Below are positions 17,608-26,354 of a stretch of 64,000 nt of DNA, in pieces. The position numbers were made by a program, and so were the translations under genes. Every line of letters starts with the position of its first letter. Positions within the stretch are counted from its first letter, which is position 1. This stretch comes from UBA7803 sp041395905 (GTDB lineage Bacteria; Pseudomonadota; Gammaproteobacteria; Pseudomonadales; Azotimanducaceae), in NCBI GenBank assembly GCA_041395905.1, contig JAWKZP010000012.1:106722-170721 (forward strand), given 5' to 3'. The notes below the pieces were generated by a model. It had not been told where the DNA came from and did no database searches. It saw nothing but the letters and a program-made list of their open reading frames with translations.

Positions 17608-18420
17608 TCATGCCGGCAGGATCGGCGCGACGAGATCCCGCTCATTGCCTTCGAATTGCAGGACATCCCAGGTACCAGCCGCCGCCAGGACCGGCCGAAT
17701 CAGGTCGACGTCCTCTGCTGAAAGATCCGCAAGTTCCGCCTTCAGCGCCAGCAGACACCTGCCGCGGTATTCGGGACCTTTCAATGCCGTCGCCAGCTTC
17801 GCCCTGTCCGCATTCCGCCTGGCCATGGCCATCATGAGCCCATAGACAGGTGCCATGGACGCAATCACGCCGGCGACCTCGGGTGTCAGACAGCCGACCG
17901 GCTCGGCCCAGCGGCCCTCCACGCCGGAAAGATCGTCCAGGAGCTGGGTCCACTGGTACACACGCACGGCCTTCTGTTTCATCACACCCGAGACAAACCG
18001 ATCCACTGCATACTGGGAGAGCTGACCGAACAGACCGAACTCCGCAAAGGACGGACGCAACCCGAACAGGAAGAAGCCGCAGCTAAGCTGCGCTTTCTGA
18101 CGCGCGGCAAACACCGAAGCCCTTGGCGCAAGCTCGGCGTCATCCAGCGCGCCATTCCAGCCGACCATCTGCCTGCGACCACACCACTCGGCGTCATCCG
18201 TCCAGCGGAAGTAGAACATGGGAAATGGTAGATACTCATCCGCCATGTCTTTGATCAGGTGCGCAAGAAACGCTATGCCGGCGTTCGGGTGAATGATCGA
18301 GCGATCCGGCTACAGGCTTTCCAGTTCGTACATGATGGGAGTCGAATCCGCCTTCCATGTGCCGTCCGGATAGCGGATCACCGGCACGACTCGTTTACCC
18401 GCCGCCGCCATAGATTTGAA
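17608..18420 (-). pseudogene. Glutathione S-transferase broken by an in-frame amber codon
   Basis: An open frame of 212 aa (17608-18246) matches the C-terminal helical domain of GSTs, with DMADEYLPFPMFYFRW. The same frame upstream reads GIAFLAHLIKDMADE, PDRSIIHPNA, then TAG at 18310-18312, and before it RVVPVIRYPDGTW and ADSTPIMYELESL. That is the end of the thioredoxin-fold domain with its cis-Pro and D-S-T glutathione-binding motif. So one stop codon splits a GST, and the first roughly 45 residues (beta1-alpha1-beta2) are also not found in frame. An ATG at 18411 would give a 33-residue peptide only. A downstream restart at 18246 cannot make a glutathione site. It is most likely a pseudogene; a sequencing error at one base would not restore the missing N-terminus. 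Confidence 0.8.
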
Positions 18421-18652
18421 ACATCGGGTACTCCCAAGTGAATGGACTCATCACTCGAGGCAGAACCTCGTCGAGCTGCAGCATGTTCGCATACCATTCG
18501 GATCCAGCTTGCGATCCCGCCAACCGCCTGCAATTTGACGCTTTCACGGCCCGTTCATGCTCGCCTCGAACTGATTTTTTTGCGCTGCTTCACGGCGGAC
18601 AGGGCAGCATTCGGCCTAAGGTAGAGGCTGCCCCAAACCGGATGCCGCATAC

Positions 18653-19315
18653 ATGACGTGGCGCGTATCGACCTGCTTGCTGCCGGGCATGGCCGCCCTG
18701 ATCCTCTGTCTGAGCCCAGCGCTGCATGCCGAGTTCGTACTCGAGGTGGAAGCCAATGGCGAGCTCGAAGGTGCGGTGGTGACTGCGACGCCCCGGGACG
18801 CCGACATCCCTCGGCCACCGCTGCCGCAAGAAGCACTGATGGTGCAGGCGAATCGTCAGTTCGACCCGTTCATTCTGCCGGTGCCCATCGGCGTGCCGGT
18901 ACGCTTCCCGAACCGGGACGACACGGCGCACCACGTCTACTCCTTCTCGCCCATCGGCGCCTTCGAGCTGCCGCTCTACAAGGGTGAGTCGCCAAGGACC
19001 ATCACCTTCAGCAAGCCGGGGGTGGTGCCCCTCGGCTGCAACATACACGACTGGATGATCGGCTACATCTACGTCGTGGACACGCCGTTCTACACCCAGA
19101 TCACGAACAACAGCGCCCGTTTTGCATCGTTGCCGCCGGCAACTTATGACGTCAGCATCTGGCACCCGGCCATCGCCGACCTCCCCGTGCCATCATGGCA
19201 GGTCGCGGTTTCGCAGGCGGACGACCGTCAGACTTTGCACCTCGGCTATCCGTTCGCTGAAGTCACGCAGCCGAAACCCCCCGCCGAGCGCTTCGACGAG
19301 CAGTGGGACTACTGA
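18653..19315 (+). CDS. Periplasmic cupredoxin-like protein (methylamine-utilization type)
   Basis: The protein has 220 aa with a signal peptide cleaved after about residue 26 (LSPALHA). The second half is a plastocyanin-like fold: His93/94 in DDTAHHVYSFS, and Cys129, His132 and Met135 in GCNIHDWMIGYIYV supply the usual Cu ligands. A carboxypeptidase-regulatory-like beta domain probably precedes it. Members of this family are often annotated as methylamine utilisation proteins, but no mau genes are present. It starts a tight operon: the outer-membrane protein begins 1 bp after its stop, and the membrane GGDEF/EAL protein follows 5 bp later. It probably binds copper or shuttles electrons in the periplasm for that module. 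Confidence 0.87.
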   Translation: MTWRVSTCLLPGMAALILCLSPALHAEFVLEVEANGELEGAVVTATPRDADIPRPPLPQEALMVQANRQFDPFILPVPIGVPVRFPNRDDTAHHVYSFSPIGAFELPLYKGESPRTITFSKPGVVPLGCNIHDWMIGYIYVVDTPFYTQITNNSARFASLPPATYDVSIWHPAIADLPVPSWQVAVSQADDRQTLHLGYPFAEVTQPKPPAERFDEQWDY

Positions 19316-19316
19316 C

Positions 19317-20558
19317 ATGAGGTCACCCCGCATCGTTCGGCTGATCGGGCTTGCCCTGATGCTTCTGCCGGCTGCGCACGCAGCGGCCGCGCCCGCCGAG
19401 CCCGGACTCACGACAGGCGGCATGATGGACCTCCAGTACGCGTTATCCGACAGCGAGCAAACCTGGTTGCGGCGCGGTCCCGACAAGCTGCGCTTCGACG
19501 AATCGGATCAGAGCTCGCTGCAACTCGGCCGGGCGGGCCTGGTGCTGGACTACGCGTTCGACGTGCAATCAGAGCTGAAGGTCGCTGCGCACTACTATCC
19601 GGACCCCGACAGCTCGATCGAACTCGCCGAAGCCTTCTGGCAGCACCGCAGCTTCGGCGATGGCCGCTGGCGCAGCCGCTATCGAGTAGGCATGTTCTAC
19701 CCGGCGATCTCGATGGAGAACACCGGACCATTATGGACCTCGCCGTATACGGTCAATTCTTCGGCGATCAACACCTGGATCGGCGAAGAGCTCCGCGTGA
19801 TCGGGGCCGAGGGTCGCTGGACCTGGGCAGGTGATGCATACAACCGCTCGAAGCACCGCCTGAGCCTCTTCGCTTCTGTGTTCGGCTTCAACGACACGCT
19901 CGGGGCCATGATCTCGTGGCGAGGATGGTCGGTGCATGACCGCCAGACCGGTCTCAATGGAACGCTGCCCATCCGCGAGCTGCCCACCGTGGTCTATTCC
20001 AATCACAGCCGCGAGTTCGAGCCGTTCAAGGAAATCGACGACCGCCCGGGCTGGTACGCAGGTACCGAGTGGCAGTACGACCGCGATCTCAAGCTGCAGC
20101 TCACCTACTACGACAACAGGGCGGACGACACCATCCGTCAAGCCGACCAGTATGGCTGGCGCACGAAGTTCGGCCAGATCGCTTTCCACTGGCGGATGAA
20201 CGACGACTACCAGTTGCTCGGCCAATGGATGCGCGGGCGCACCATCATGGTCAAGGACGTGGTGATCAACGACTTCGAATCGGGCTATCTGATGGCGGTG
20301 CGCACGTGGGGCCGGCATCGTCTGGCGCTTCGCACCGAGTACTTTCGCGTGATCGACCAGGACCACAGCGCGTTCGACCTCAACCGTGAAGACGGAGACA
20401 GTCAGACATTGAGCTACTCCCTGCTGTTCAGGGAAGGATGGAAGGTGTCGCTTGAGGCCATCCGATTCTTTTCGGACTATGCCGCACGCCGGCACTTCGG
20501 CGAGCGCGAGCGGCGCGCCGAGCATGAGCTGCTCTTGAGCCTCAGATACTACTTCTGA
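19317..20558 (+). CDS. Predicted outer-membrane beta-barrel protein
   Basis: The protein has 413 aa. The start ATG 19317 is 1 bp after the cupredoxin stop and gives a good signal peptide (LIGLALMLLPAAHAAAA). The body is rich in alternating aromatic and polar strands (LKVAAHYYPDPDSS, LKLQLTYYDNRADD) and ends in LLLSLRYYF, a C-terminal Phe as in proteins assembled by BAM. This is the porin-like partner often seen between a cupredoxin and a GGDEF/EAL regulator. The function is unknown; it may be a channel or a barrel that presents a ligand to the sensor. No recognised substrate motif was seen. Confidence 0.85.
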   Translation: MRSPRIVRLIGLALMLLPAAHAAAAPAEPGLTTGGMMDLQYALSDSEQTWLRRGPDKLRFDESDQSSLQLGRAGLVLDYAFDVQSELKVAAHYYPDPDSSIELAEAFWQHRSFGDGRWRSRYRVGMFYPAISMENTGPLWTSPYTVNSSAINTWIGEELRVIGAEGRWTWAGDAYNRSKHRLSLFASVFGFNDTLGAMISWRGWSVHDRQTGLNGTLPIRELPTVVYSNHSREFEPFKEIDDRPGWYAGTEWQYDRDLKLQLTYYDNRADDTIRQADQYGWRTKFGQIAFHWRMNDDYQLLGQWMRGRTIMVKDVVINDFESGYLMAVRTWGRHRLALRTEYFRVIDQDHSAFDLNREDGDSQTLSYSLLFREGWKVSLEAIRFFSDYAARRHFGERERRAEHELLLSLRYYF

Positions 20559-20563
20559 CGCTC

Positions 20564-22933
20564 ATGCGCCTGCATACCCGAATCTTCGCGCTCGTGCTCC
20601 TGATGCTGCTCGGGCTCGGTGCCACCAACGTAGTGTTCTTCTATACGTCGGCGCGGGAGAAGGTCGAGAGCGACGTCACTCAACGACTGCTACTGGCCGA
20701 GCGGTCGTTCGTCGACCTGTTCGACAACCGTCAGCGCGAACTCATCAGCAGCGTTAAGGCCGTGGTCAACGATTGGGGGCTTCGCCAGGCCATAGGACAG
20801 CGCGACCGGCAGACCGTACGCGACGTACTGGTCAACCACAGCAGCCGCGTTGATGCCGACATCGCCCTGTTCATTGACAAAGATCGCACCGTGTTCAGCT
20901 CCACATTACTCCTGGGAGATCTGCCGCCCAGCGTCTTTGGTGCGCTGGATACCGCCCCAAGCAGCACGCACCTGATCGCCGACGTCGGCGGCCGCTACTA
21001 CCAGCTGGTGCTGGACGAGGTGAAGGCACCGGTGCACCTTGGCTGGCTGGCCATGGGGTTTCTCATCGACGACGCCCTTGCCGAGCGTCTGAGCCTGCTG
21101 AGCGACGTCGAGGTCAGTTTCGTGCACGCTCACGATGGCACGCTCGATGTGTTCGCGAGCTCGCTCGGCGAGAAAGATCGCGCGCTGGCCGGCGCGCGCG
21201 CTTACTCAGATCCCAATGCCCGGTTCTGGACCGTCGCTGGCGACGCGTTCGAGGACCTGGTGTTGCACCACGCGCTCGACCCGGCCCGGCCGGAGCTGCA
21301 GGTTGCGCTGCAACGTTCGCTCAGAACGCCACTGCTCGCGTTTCGCTCCTGGTGGTGGAGCCTGCTGACCATATTCGCTTTCGCGGCAATCATCGCTCTG
21401 AGCCTCGCCTGGATCTTCTCACGCGGCATCACGCGGCCGCTTTCGCAGCTGCTCAGTGCCATCCAGGACATGGAGGCTGGCAACTACGCCACTCGGCTCA
21501 CGACGCAACGCAACGACGAGATCGGCTCACTGTCGCGCTCGTTCACGCGCATGCAGCGCGCCATTGCCGAGCGCGAGGAAGAGATCCGCTACCGGGCCGA
21601 TCACGACCTCACCACCAACGTGCTCAATCGCAACGGCTTTCTCGACGCGCTTGGCCGCCGCCTCGAGAGTGCTGCCAGGACAACCTCGGCTGTTGCCGTC
21701 ATCGGTCTGCGGATCAGCCATCTGCAGCAGATCATCGAGGCGCTGGGACACCGCTGGGGCGACCGCCTGCTCGAGCTCGTCGCCGAACGTCTGCGCACCA
21801 ACGTTGCCGACGCCGACCTTGCTCATCTGAACTCCGACGAGTTCTTCCTGTGCATCGAGACCCAGGAGGTGGGCGTGCTCTTCTCTCTGGGGGAGCGGCT
21901 GCATGCCTGCCTGGCGGAGGAGTTCGTGATTCGCGGCATAACGCTCTCGCTCACCGCGAGCTTCGGAATCTCGGTCTATCCCGAGCACGCGGCGGAGGGT
22001 CAGACCCTGCTCCGCAAAGCCAGCGTTGCGCTGAACGAAGCCCTGGAGCAGCATCGGCGTACGGTGGTCTACGACCCCGGGCTCGATCAGAACAGCGTCA
22101 AACGCCTGACGCTCATGAGTGAGCTGCCTCGAGCGATCAAAGACGGTCAGCTCGAGCTGTTCTACCAACCCAAGATCTGCCGGGCCGGAGCGCACGCCAG
22201 CGTCAGGGCGGTGGAGTGCCTGGTGCGCTGGCAGCATCCTGAGCTCGGATTCGTCGCGCCGGACGAGTTCATCGGCCTCGCAGAGAAGACCGGCTACATC
22301 GTCGAACTCACGCGTCACGTGCTCAACCGTGCAATCAGTCAGTGCAGCGACTGGCATCGGCGCGGCCTGGATCTGTCCGTTTCCGTGAACGTGTCCGCGG
22401 TGGACCTGCAGCAGGAATCGCTCGGCACGCAGATCAGCGCCCTGCTCGACGCGCATAAACTGCCGCCGGGTGCGCTCTGCCTGGAGATCACCGAGAGCGC
22501 GGCCATGGAAGACCCCGCGGCGGTACAACGCCGGCTGGCCGCGCTGAGGGATCTCGGCGTGCGCCTGTCCATCGACGACTACGGCACCGGCTACTCATCT
22601 TTAGCTCACCTCAAGAAGCTGCCCGTTCAGGAGCTCAAGATCGACAAGAGCTTCGTACTCGAACTCGACCGCAGCGAGGACGACCAGACCATCGTCCGTT
22701 CCACCATCGAGCTCGCCCACAACATCGGTCTCGAGGTGGTCGCAGAGGGCGTGGAGAGCGCGCGAATTCTGTGGCAATTATGGGATTGGGGCATCGACTG
22801 GGCACAGGGCTATCACATCAGCAAGCCGCTGCCACTGGAGGCATTCGAGCGCTGGCTGTGTACGAGCGAATTCAATCGGCCGGGTGCGCCGAAGGTCGTG
22901 GCACCCGCCCCGTCACGTTACTCCGGGGGTTGA
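20564..22933 (+). CDS. Membrane sensor with HAMP, degenerate GGDEF and EAL domains (c-di-GMP phosphodiesterase)
   Basis: The protein has 789 aa. TM1 is about residues 5-27, followed by a periplasmic sensor (28-260), TM2 (262-285), and HAMP with ITRPLSQL through RNDEIGSLSRSF. In the GGDEF domain (345-505) the active-site loop is NSDEF (near 423) instead of GGDEF, so cyclase activity is unlikely. The EAL domain (515-770) keeps the catalytic Glu in ECLVRW (near 551), NVS, LEITES, DDYGTGYSSL (near 671), KIDKSFV and AEGVES, all required for c-di-GMP hydrolysis. I infer a phosphodiesterase in which the GGDEF domain is regulatory. It is the third gene of the cupredoxin, barrel and sensor operon, so the periplasmic signal may involve copper, redox state or the barrel's ligand. 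Confidence 0.93.
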   Translation: MRLHTRIFALVLLMLLGLGATNVVFFYTSAREKVESDVTQRLLLAERSFVDLFDNRQRELISSVKAVVNDWGLRQAIGQRDRQTVRDVLVNHSSRVDADIALFIDKDRTVFSSTLLLGDLPPSVFGALDTAPSSTHLIADVGGRYYQLVLDEVKAPVHLGWLAMGFLIDDALAERLSLLSDVEVSFVHAHDGTLDVFASSLGEKDRALAGARAYSDPNARFWTVAGDAFEDLVLHHALDPARPELQVALQRSLRTPLLAFRSWWWSLLTIFAFAAIIALSLAWIFSRGITRPLSQLLSAIQDMEAGNYATRLTTQRNDEIGSLSRSFTRMQRAIAEREEEIRYRADHDLTTNVLNRNGFLDALGRRLESAARTTSAVAVIGLRISHLQQIIEALGHRWGDRLLELVAERLRTNVADADLAHLNSDEFFLCIETQEVGVLFSLGERLHACLAEEFVIRGITLSLTASFGISVYPEHAAEGQTLLRKASVALNEALEQHRRTVVYDPGLDQNSVKRLTLMSELPRAIKDGQLELFYQPKICRAGAHASVRAVECLVRWQHPELGFVAPDEFIGLAEKTGYIVELTRHVLNRAISQCSDWHRRGLDLSVSVNVSAVDLQQESLGTQISALLDAHKLPPGALCLEITESAAMEDPAAVQRRLAALRDLGVRLSIDDYGTGYSSLAHLKKLPVQELKIDKSFVLELDRSEDDQTIVRSTIELAHNIGLEVVAEGVESARILWQLWDWGIDWAQGYHISKPLPLEAFERWLCTSEFNRPGAPKVVAPAPSRYSGG

Positions 22934-22964
22934 CCCGGAGAAGCATCGACGCTGTTCCAGCACG

Positions 22965-24917
22965 TCATATCTCACACACCCCCGAACCATCGGGATTGGC
23001 AGGTGGAGCGAGGAACACGCCATCCACGCTCCCACCCGAAGCCTGGTCCAGTTCCTGATAAATTCGGCACCAGTAGTTCATGTGGGTGCCTATGAGATCC
23101 GAGATCGGCGTGACCCCCGGGTACGCCAGGTAGCCCTGATTCGCATTCAGGCTGAAGCTACCGTTCGCGTGCAGCAGATGGTTGTGCCCCGGACGGCCGT
23201 GCGCTGGGAAAAACATTGACGCCGCAGGATCGAGCTGCAGCTCGAACCGGTGGGTGTTGGGAATGTCCTGATCGTAGGCGCCGATGAACACGGCATTGCC
23301 GATTCCCGGCGCGCCGAACGTGTAGACTCCGGCGACCGGAATCCCGGCATCCCATTTCAGCATGGCGGCCAGCAGCATGGCGCTTGCACCCCCGAGACTG
23401 TGACCCGTGACCCAGATCCTCCTGCCTGCCGCGGCATCGTCCTTGAGGGTGCCGATCAGCGAGTCGTACACGACTCTAGCCGCCTGATGGAACCCACAGT
23501 GTACGGAGTTGAACGCCGCCCAACCGACCCGGGTAAACGGTTGCGGATCCAGATCATTGTCCCACCAGTCCCACAACGCGTTGCCTGTTTGAGAACCTCT
23601 GATGGCGACGACCACCGTGTTGCTGGCGCCATGCTCGAACACCACACCCTGCATGCTGCCCGAGGCGGCGTGGCACACATCGAAGCCATAGCGGGTCTCG
23701 TCGAATTCCGAACGCACTCGAATGCCCAGCCGATCTGCCACATTCGGGTTGTTCGCAAGATAGGCACCGAGGCCGTCGAAGTAGGCCAGCCAGCTCAGCA
23801 TTGACATCTGATATCCGAGCTTCCACGACACGCTGGTCCGGGTGCCTGTGAAGTCCGCGAACAACGCCGGTACGGCCGCCGCTGGCGCAGTTACCTGGTA
23901 GCTGTCGTTGAGCACACCCAGGACCTCGCTGGTCGTACGGTCGACCATCAGCGGGCCGGTGACGGCCTGATCAGGCAGGCGCGCGACCACCTGGGACTCT
24001 GTCGCGGAAACAATGGGCAGTGTCTGACCGGCCAGCGACACGCGTACGTTCTGCGGGCTCGTCAGATTAGCAGCGATCACGGTCAGCAACGTCCCTGCCG
24101 TCGCGACCTGCACAGGCGAGTGCGAGAGCAGATAGGTCGTCGCGCTCGGACCGCTGGTGAAGACGCCGCCGCTGCACGGCAGGCTGCCGCCTCGATCGAG
24201 GACGACCTGCATGACCGCGGAGTTCAGGTCGCAGGCGGGATCGTAGAGCTGCTCGGAGCGCCCGGCCACGGGTAGTACCGCCACCTGCGCCAGGGCGCGC
24301 GTGCTCAGACTCGTCGCAACCTGCCTGGTAGCCGTCGGCGTCCGCGTCTCTGCCATGGGAATCTTGCTGCGAGGATCCGCTGCGTAGCGCGGCGCTACCG
24401 GGCTCAATGCCGTCATGTTTGCGCGGTCGATACTGATCCTGGACTCTGCGGGGATCTGCGGCAGGGGCGCGTTGCGGGTCAGGCGCTGCCGGGGCGGAAC
24501 GATTTCCACGATGACCGGCAGTACCTTGCCTGCCAGGCCATCTCTGCGCACCGCATTTTCCAGCCAATACAACCCCGGGGCAGCGTTGCTGGCACTGGTC
24601 AGCGCGATCCATTGCCCCTGTCGGGTCATATCTCCAGGAGCTGCGCGCAGCTCGGTAGTGGGAAAAGATGGGATCGCCCCCCGCCGCATAGCGGCGGAGC
24701 TCGGCTGGTAGCGCAAGGCGCGCAGCTCGATCCCGGAACCCAGCTTCGAGCCGCGTACCAGCAACGCCGCGCGCTCGCCAGGATGCATCTGGATGACGTG
24801 ACCTTGCCAGGGCATGCGGCTCCCGGGCAGTTTCCGCTCCTCCGCGTGTCCTGTCGCGAAGAGCACAATTCCAATGATTAGCCGGATGTACCGGCAAGAT
24901 GATCGCGTGAACAACAC
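22965..24917 (-). CDS. Secreted class 3 lipase-like protein with N-terminal extension
   Basis: The protein has 650 aa from GTG 24917 and a signal peptide ending near FATGHA. The N-terminal 330 residues are beta-rich and include an IPT/TIG-like segment (TLLTVIAANLTSPQNVRVS). The C-terminal 300 residues carry a class 3 lipase fold: VVVAIRGSQTGNALWDWWDN, then WVTGHSLGGASA with the catalytic Ser, then TFGAPGIGN, and a late His in RPGHNHLLHANG. This order matches fungal-type lipases (PF01764). It is exported, probably to the periplasm or medium, and hydrolyses ester bonds in lipids or polyesters. It converges with the c-di-GMP gene (31 bp between stops) and shows no operon partner. Confidence 0.88.
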   Translation of the reverse strand: MLFTRSSCRYIRLIIGIVLFATGHAEERKLPGSRMPWQGHVIQMHPGERAALLVRGSKLGSGIELRALRYQPSSAAMRRGAIPSFPTTELRAAPGDMTRQGQWIALTSASNAAPGLYWLENAVRRDGLAGKVLPVIVEIVPPRQRLTRNAPLPQIPAESRISIDRANMTALSPVAPRYAADPRSKIPMAETRTPTATRQVATSLSTRALAQVAVLPVAGRSEQLYDPACDLNSAVMQVVLDRGGSLPCSGGVFTSGPSATTYLLSHSPVQVATAGTLLTVIAANLTSPQNVRVSLAGQTLPIVSATESQVVARLPDQAVTGPLMVDRTTSEVLGVLNDSYQVTAPAAAVPALFADFTGTRTSVSWKLGYQMSMLSWLAYFDGLGAYLANNPNVADRLGIRVRSEFDETRYGFDVCHAASGSMQGVVFEHGASNTVVVAIRGSQTGNALWDWWDNDLDPQPFTRVGWAAFNSVHCGFHQAARVVYDSLIGTLKDDAAAGRRIWVTGHSLGGASAMLLAAMLKWDAGIPVAGVYTFGAPGIGNAVFIGAYDQDIPNTHRFELQLDPAASMFFPAHGRPGHNHLLHANGSFSLNANQGYLAYPGVTPISDLIGTHMNYWCRIYQELDQASGGSVDGVFLAPPANPDGSGVCEI

Positions 24918-25030
24918 GGCCCCCGCCTGACGGCTCGATCGGACGAGCGTTCAGCATCAAGGCATGCGTGAGCACGGTCTATCCCGCATATGGGTGAGGC
25001 GCCGGGTCATGACGGACCTGTTCTCGCACC

Positions 25031-25090
25031 GCAATGACCCGTACCGACAGCTGCACCATCGCCGCGTGAGCACGGTTCGGCAGACGCCTG
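25031..25090 (-). pseudogene. Scrap of an EamA-family transporter gene
   Basis: The peptide AHAAMVQLSVRVIAV encoded here closely matches SHAATVQLSVPVIAA in the intact EamA protein at 26355-27209, and the DNA is also visibly similar over about 45 bp. No further homology extends on either side. I read it as the remains of a second, mostly deleted copy. The rest of the 24918-25186 gap shows nothing recognisable. Confidence 0.5.
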
Positions 25091-25186
25091 CAGCTCGTAC
25101 GCATGCGGTGACGGAAATGCGGCCGTTCTCTTCCGGGGTTTAGCCTCGACGAGGTCTCTATTCGCTGCGCGTCCCAGGATCCAGGC

Positions 25187-26317
25187 TCAATCGAGCATTT
25201 CGAACACCGCCACGCCCAGGAAGTTGGCGATGACGTAGCCAAACACGCCGACCAGCACGCCGGGGGTCACCAGGTCGCGCCAACCCTGACCCGCAGCGAT
25301 TGCCGCAGCAGTTGCCGGACCCATGATGCAGGCGTTGGAAGCGACCAGCGCTTCGGCGAGGTCGATCTTCAATAACTTCGTGCCGATCAGCAGGACCGCC
25401 AGGTGCGTGACGATGATGATTGCTGCGTACGGCACCAACACCAGGCCATCGCCCGCCAGCTCGAAGATGTTCGCGGAGGCGCCAATGGTGACGAAGAACA
25501 GGTACATGAAAAACGTGCCCATCGCGAAATCGCCTTTCAGCCGTGAGAGCTTTCCAGGAAAGAGGTTCGCGGCAGCGACGCCCAGCGCCGTGACGAACAG
25601 GATGCCGTAGCTCTCGATTCCCACCGCTGCCGCGGCGTTGAATCCCAGCGTGCAGATCACCAGGCTCAGCGTCAGGCCATAGCTGATGTGCAGCAGGTTC
25701 AGATGTCCGTGTTCGACGTCAGTGCTTGATTCACCCTGTTCCTGACTCACGCTTTCGATGACTTCGGAGGGGAACCATCGCCGCATCAGCACGCTTGAAG
25801 CAATCAGCACCAACACCAGCAGATAGGGGGTGCCAACCAGGTTGTCCGCCGCCATGGCAGCAGCGTACTGCGAGGACGAATCGAACCCGACTGCCTTGGC
25901 GACTGCCACGAAATTCATGGAGCCACCGGTGTAGGTGGCAGTAAACACGCCGGCAAGCTGGGCGGAATTGTCTCCCAGCGGCAGCAGGCTCAAGCCGATG
26001 AGCGCACCGGCAACCGCGCCGGCGACACCGATGACAAAGGCCAGCAGCATTGGCCCGCTTTCGGCAAAGATCCGACGGACATCTGCCTTGAACAGCAACA
26101 GGGGAATGGCGGCAGGAACCAGCAGGTCACTGACCGCAGAAAATACCGGAGCGCTGCTTGGGATGATTCCGGTATTGGAAAGTACCAGACCGAATGCAAT
26201 CGCCCACACCGGTCCTGAGGCATGCCGTCCCCAGCGCTGCTGCTCCGCCCAGAATGCGAACGCCGCCCCAGCCAGCAGCACTGAGGTCATCGCAAACAGA
26301 TTGTCCGGTTGCAGCAT
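25187..26317 (-). CDS. DUF819 family membrane protein
   Basis: The protein has 376 aa with about ten hydrophobic segments. I chose ATG 26317 (GCGGAGC upstream, MLQPDNLFAM) over an in-frame start at 26380 that would overlap the preceding gene. Landmarks of the DUF819/YjcL family are SDLLVPAAIPLLLFKAD, GVFTATYTGGSMNFVAVAKA and the C-terminal ASNACIMGPATAAAIAAGQ. The paired N- and C-terminal GG/GP motifs resemble the internal repeat of bile-acid/arsenite-type transporters. The transport substrate is unknown. It sits 37 bp downstream of the EamA transporter gene, so the two probably form an operon. Confidence 0.9.
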   Translation of the reverse strand: MLQPDNLFAMTSVLLAGAAFAFWAEQQRWGRHASGPVWAIAFGLVLSNTGIIPSSAPVFSAVSDLLVPAAIPLLLFKADVRRIFAESGPMLLAFVIGVAGAVAGALIGLSLLPLGDNSAQLAGVFTATYTGGSMNFVAVAKAVGFDSSSQYAAAMAADNLVGTPYLLVLVLIASSVLMRRWFPSEVIESVSQEQGESSTDVEHGHLNLLHISYGLTLSLVICTLGFNAAAAVGIESYGILFVTALGVAAANLFPGKLSRLKGDFAMGTFFMYLFFVTIGASANIFELAGDGLVLVPYAAIIIVTHLAVLLIGTKLLKIDLAEALVASNACIMGPATAAAIAAGQGWRDLVTPGVLVGVFGYVIANFLGVAVFEMLD

Positions 26318-26354
26318 CGGTGCAGCTCCGCTCCATGGCGCAACGATTGTCTCA

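Noticed and set aside
18421..18600. Minus-strand frame ending with LQLDEVLPRVMSPFTWEYPM before the GST
   Set aside because: It looks somewhat protein-like, but it has no start codon with a ribosome-binding site, is closed upstream by TGA after about 60 codons, and does not connect to the GST frame. No family was recognised.
18653..19315. Methylamine-utilisation pathway gene
   Set aside because: The protein resembles entries with that name, but no methylamine dehydrogenase genes are nearby. Only the cupredoxin fold and copper ligands are supported.
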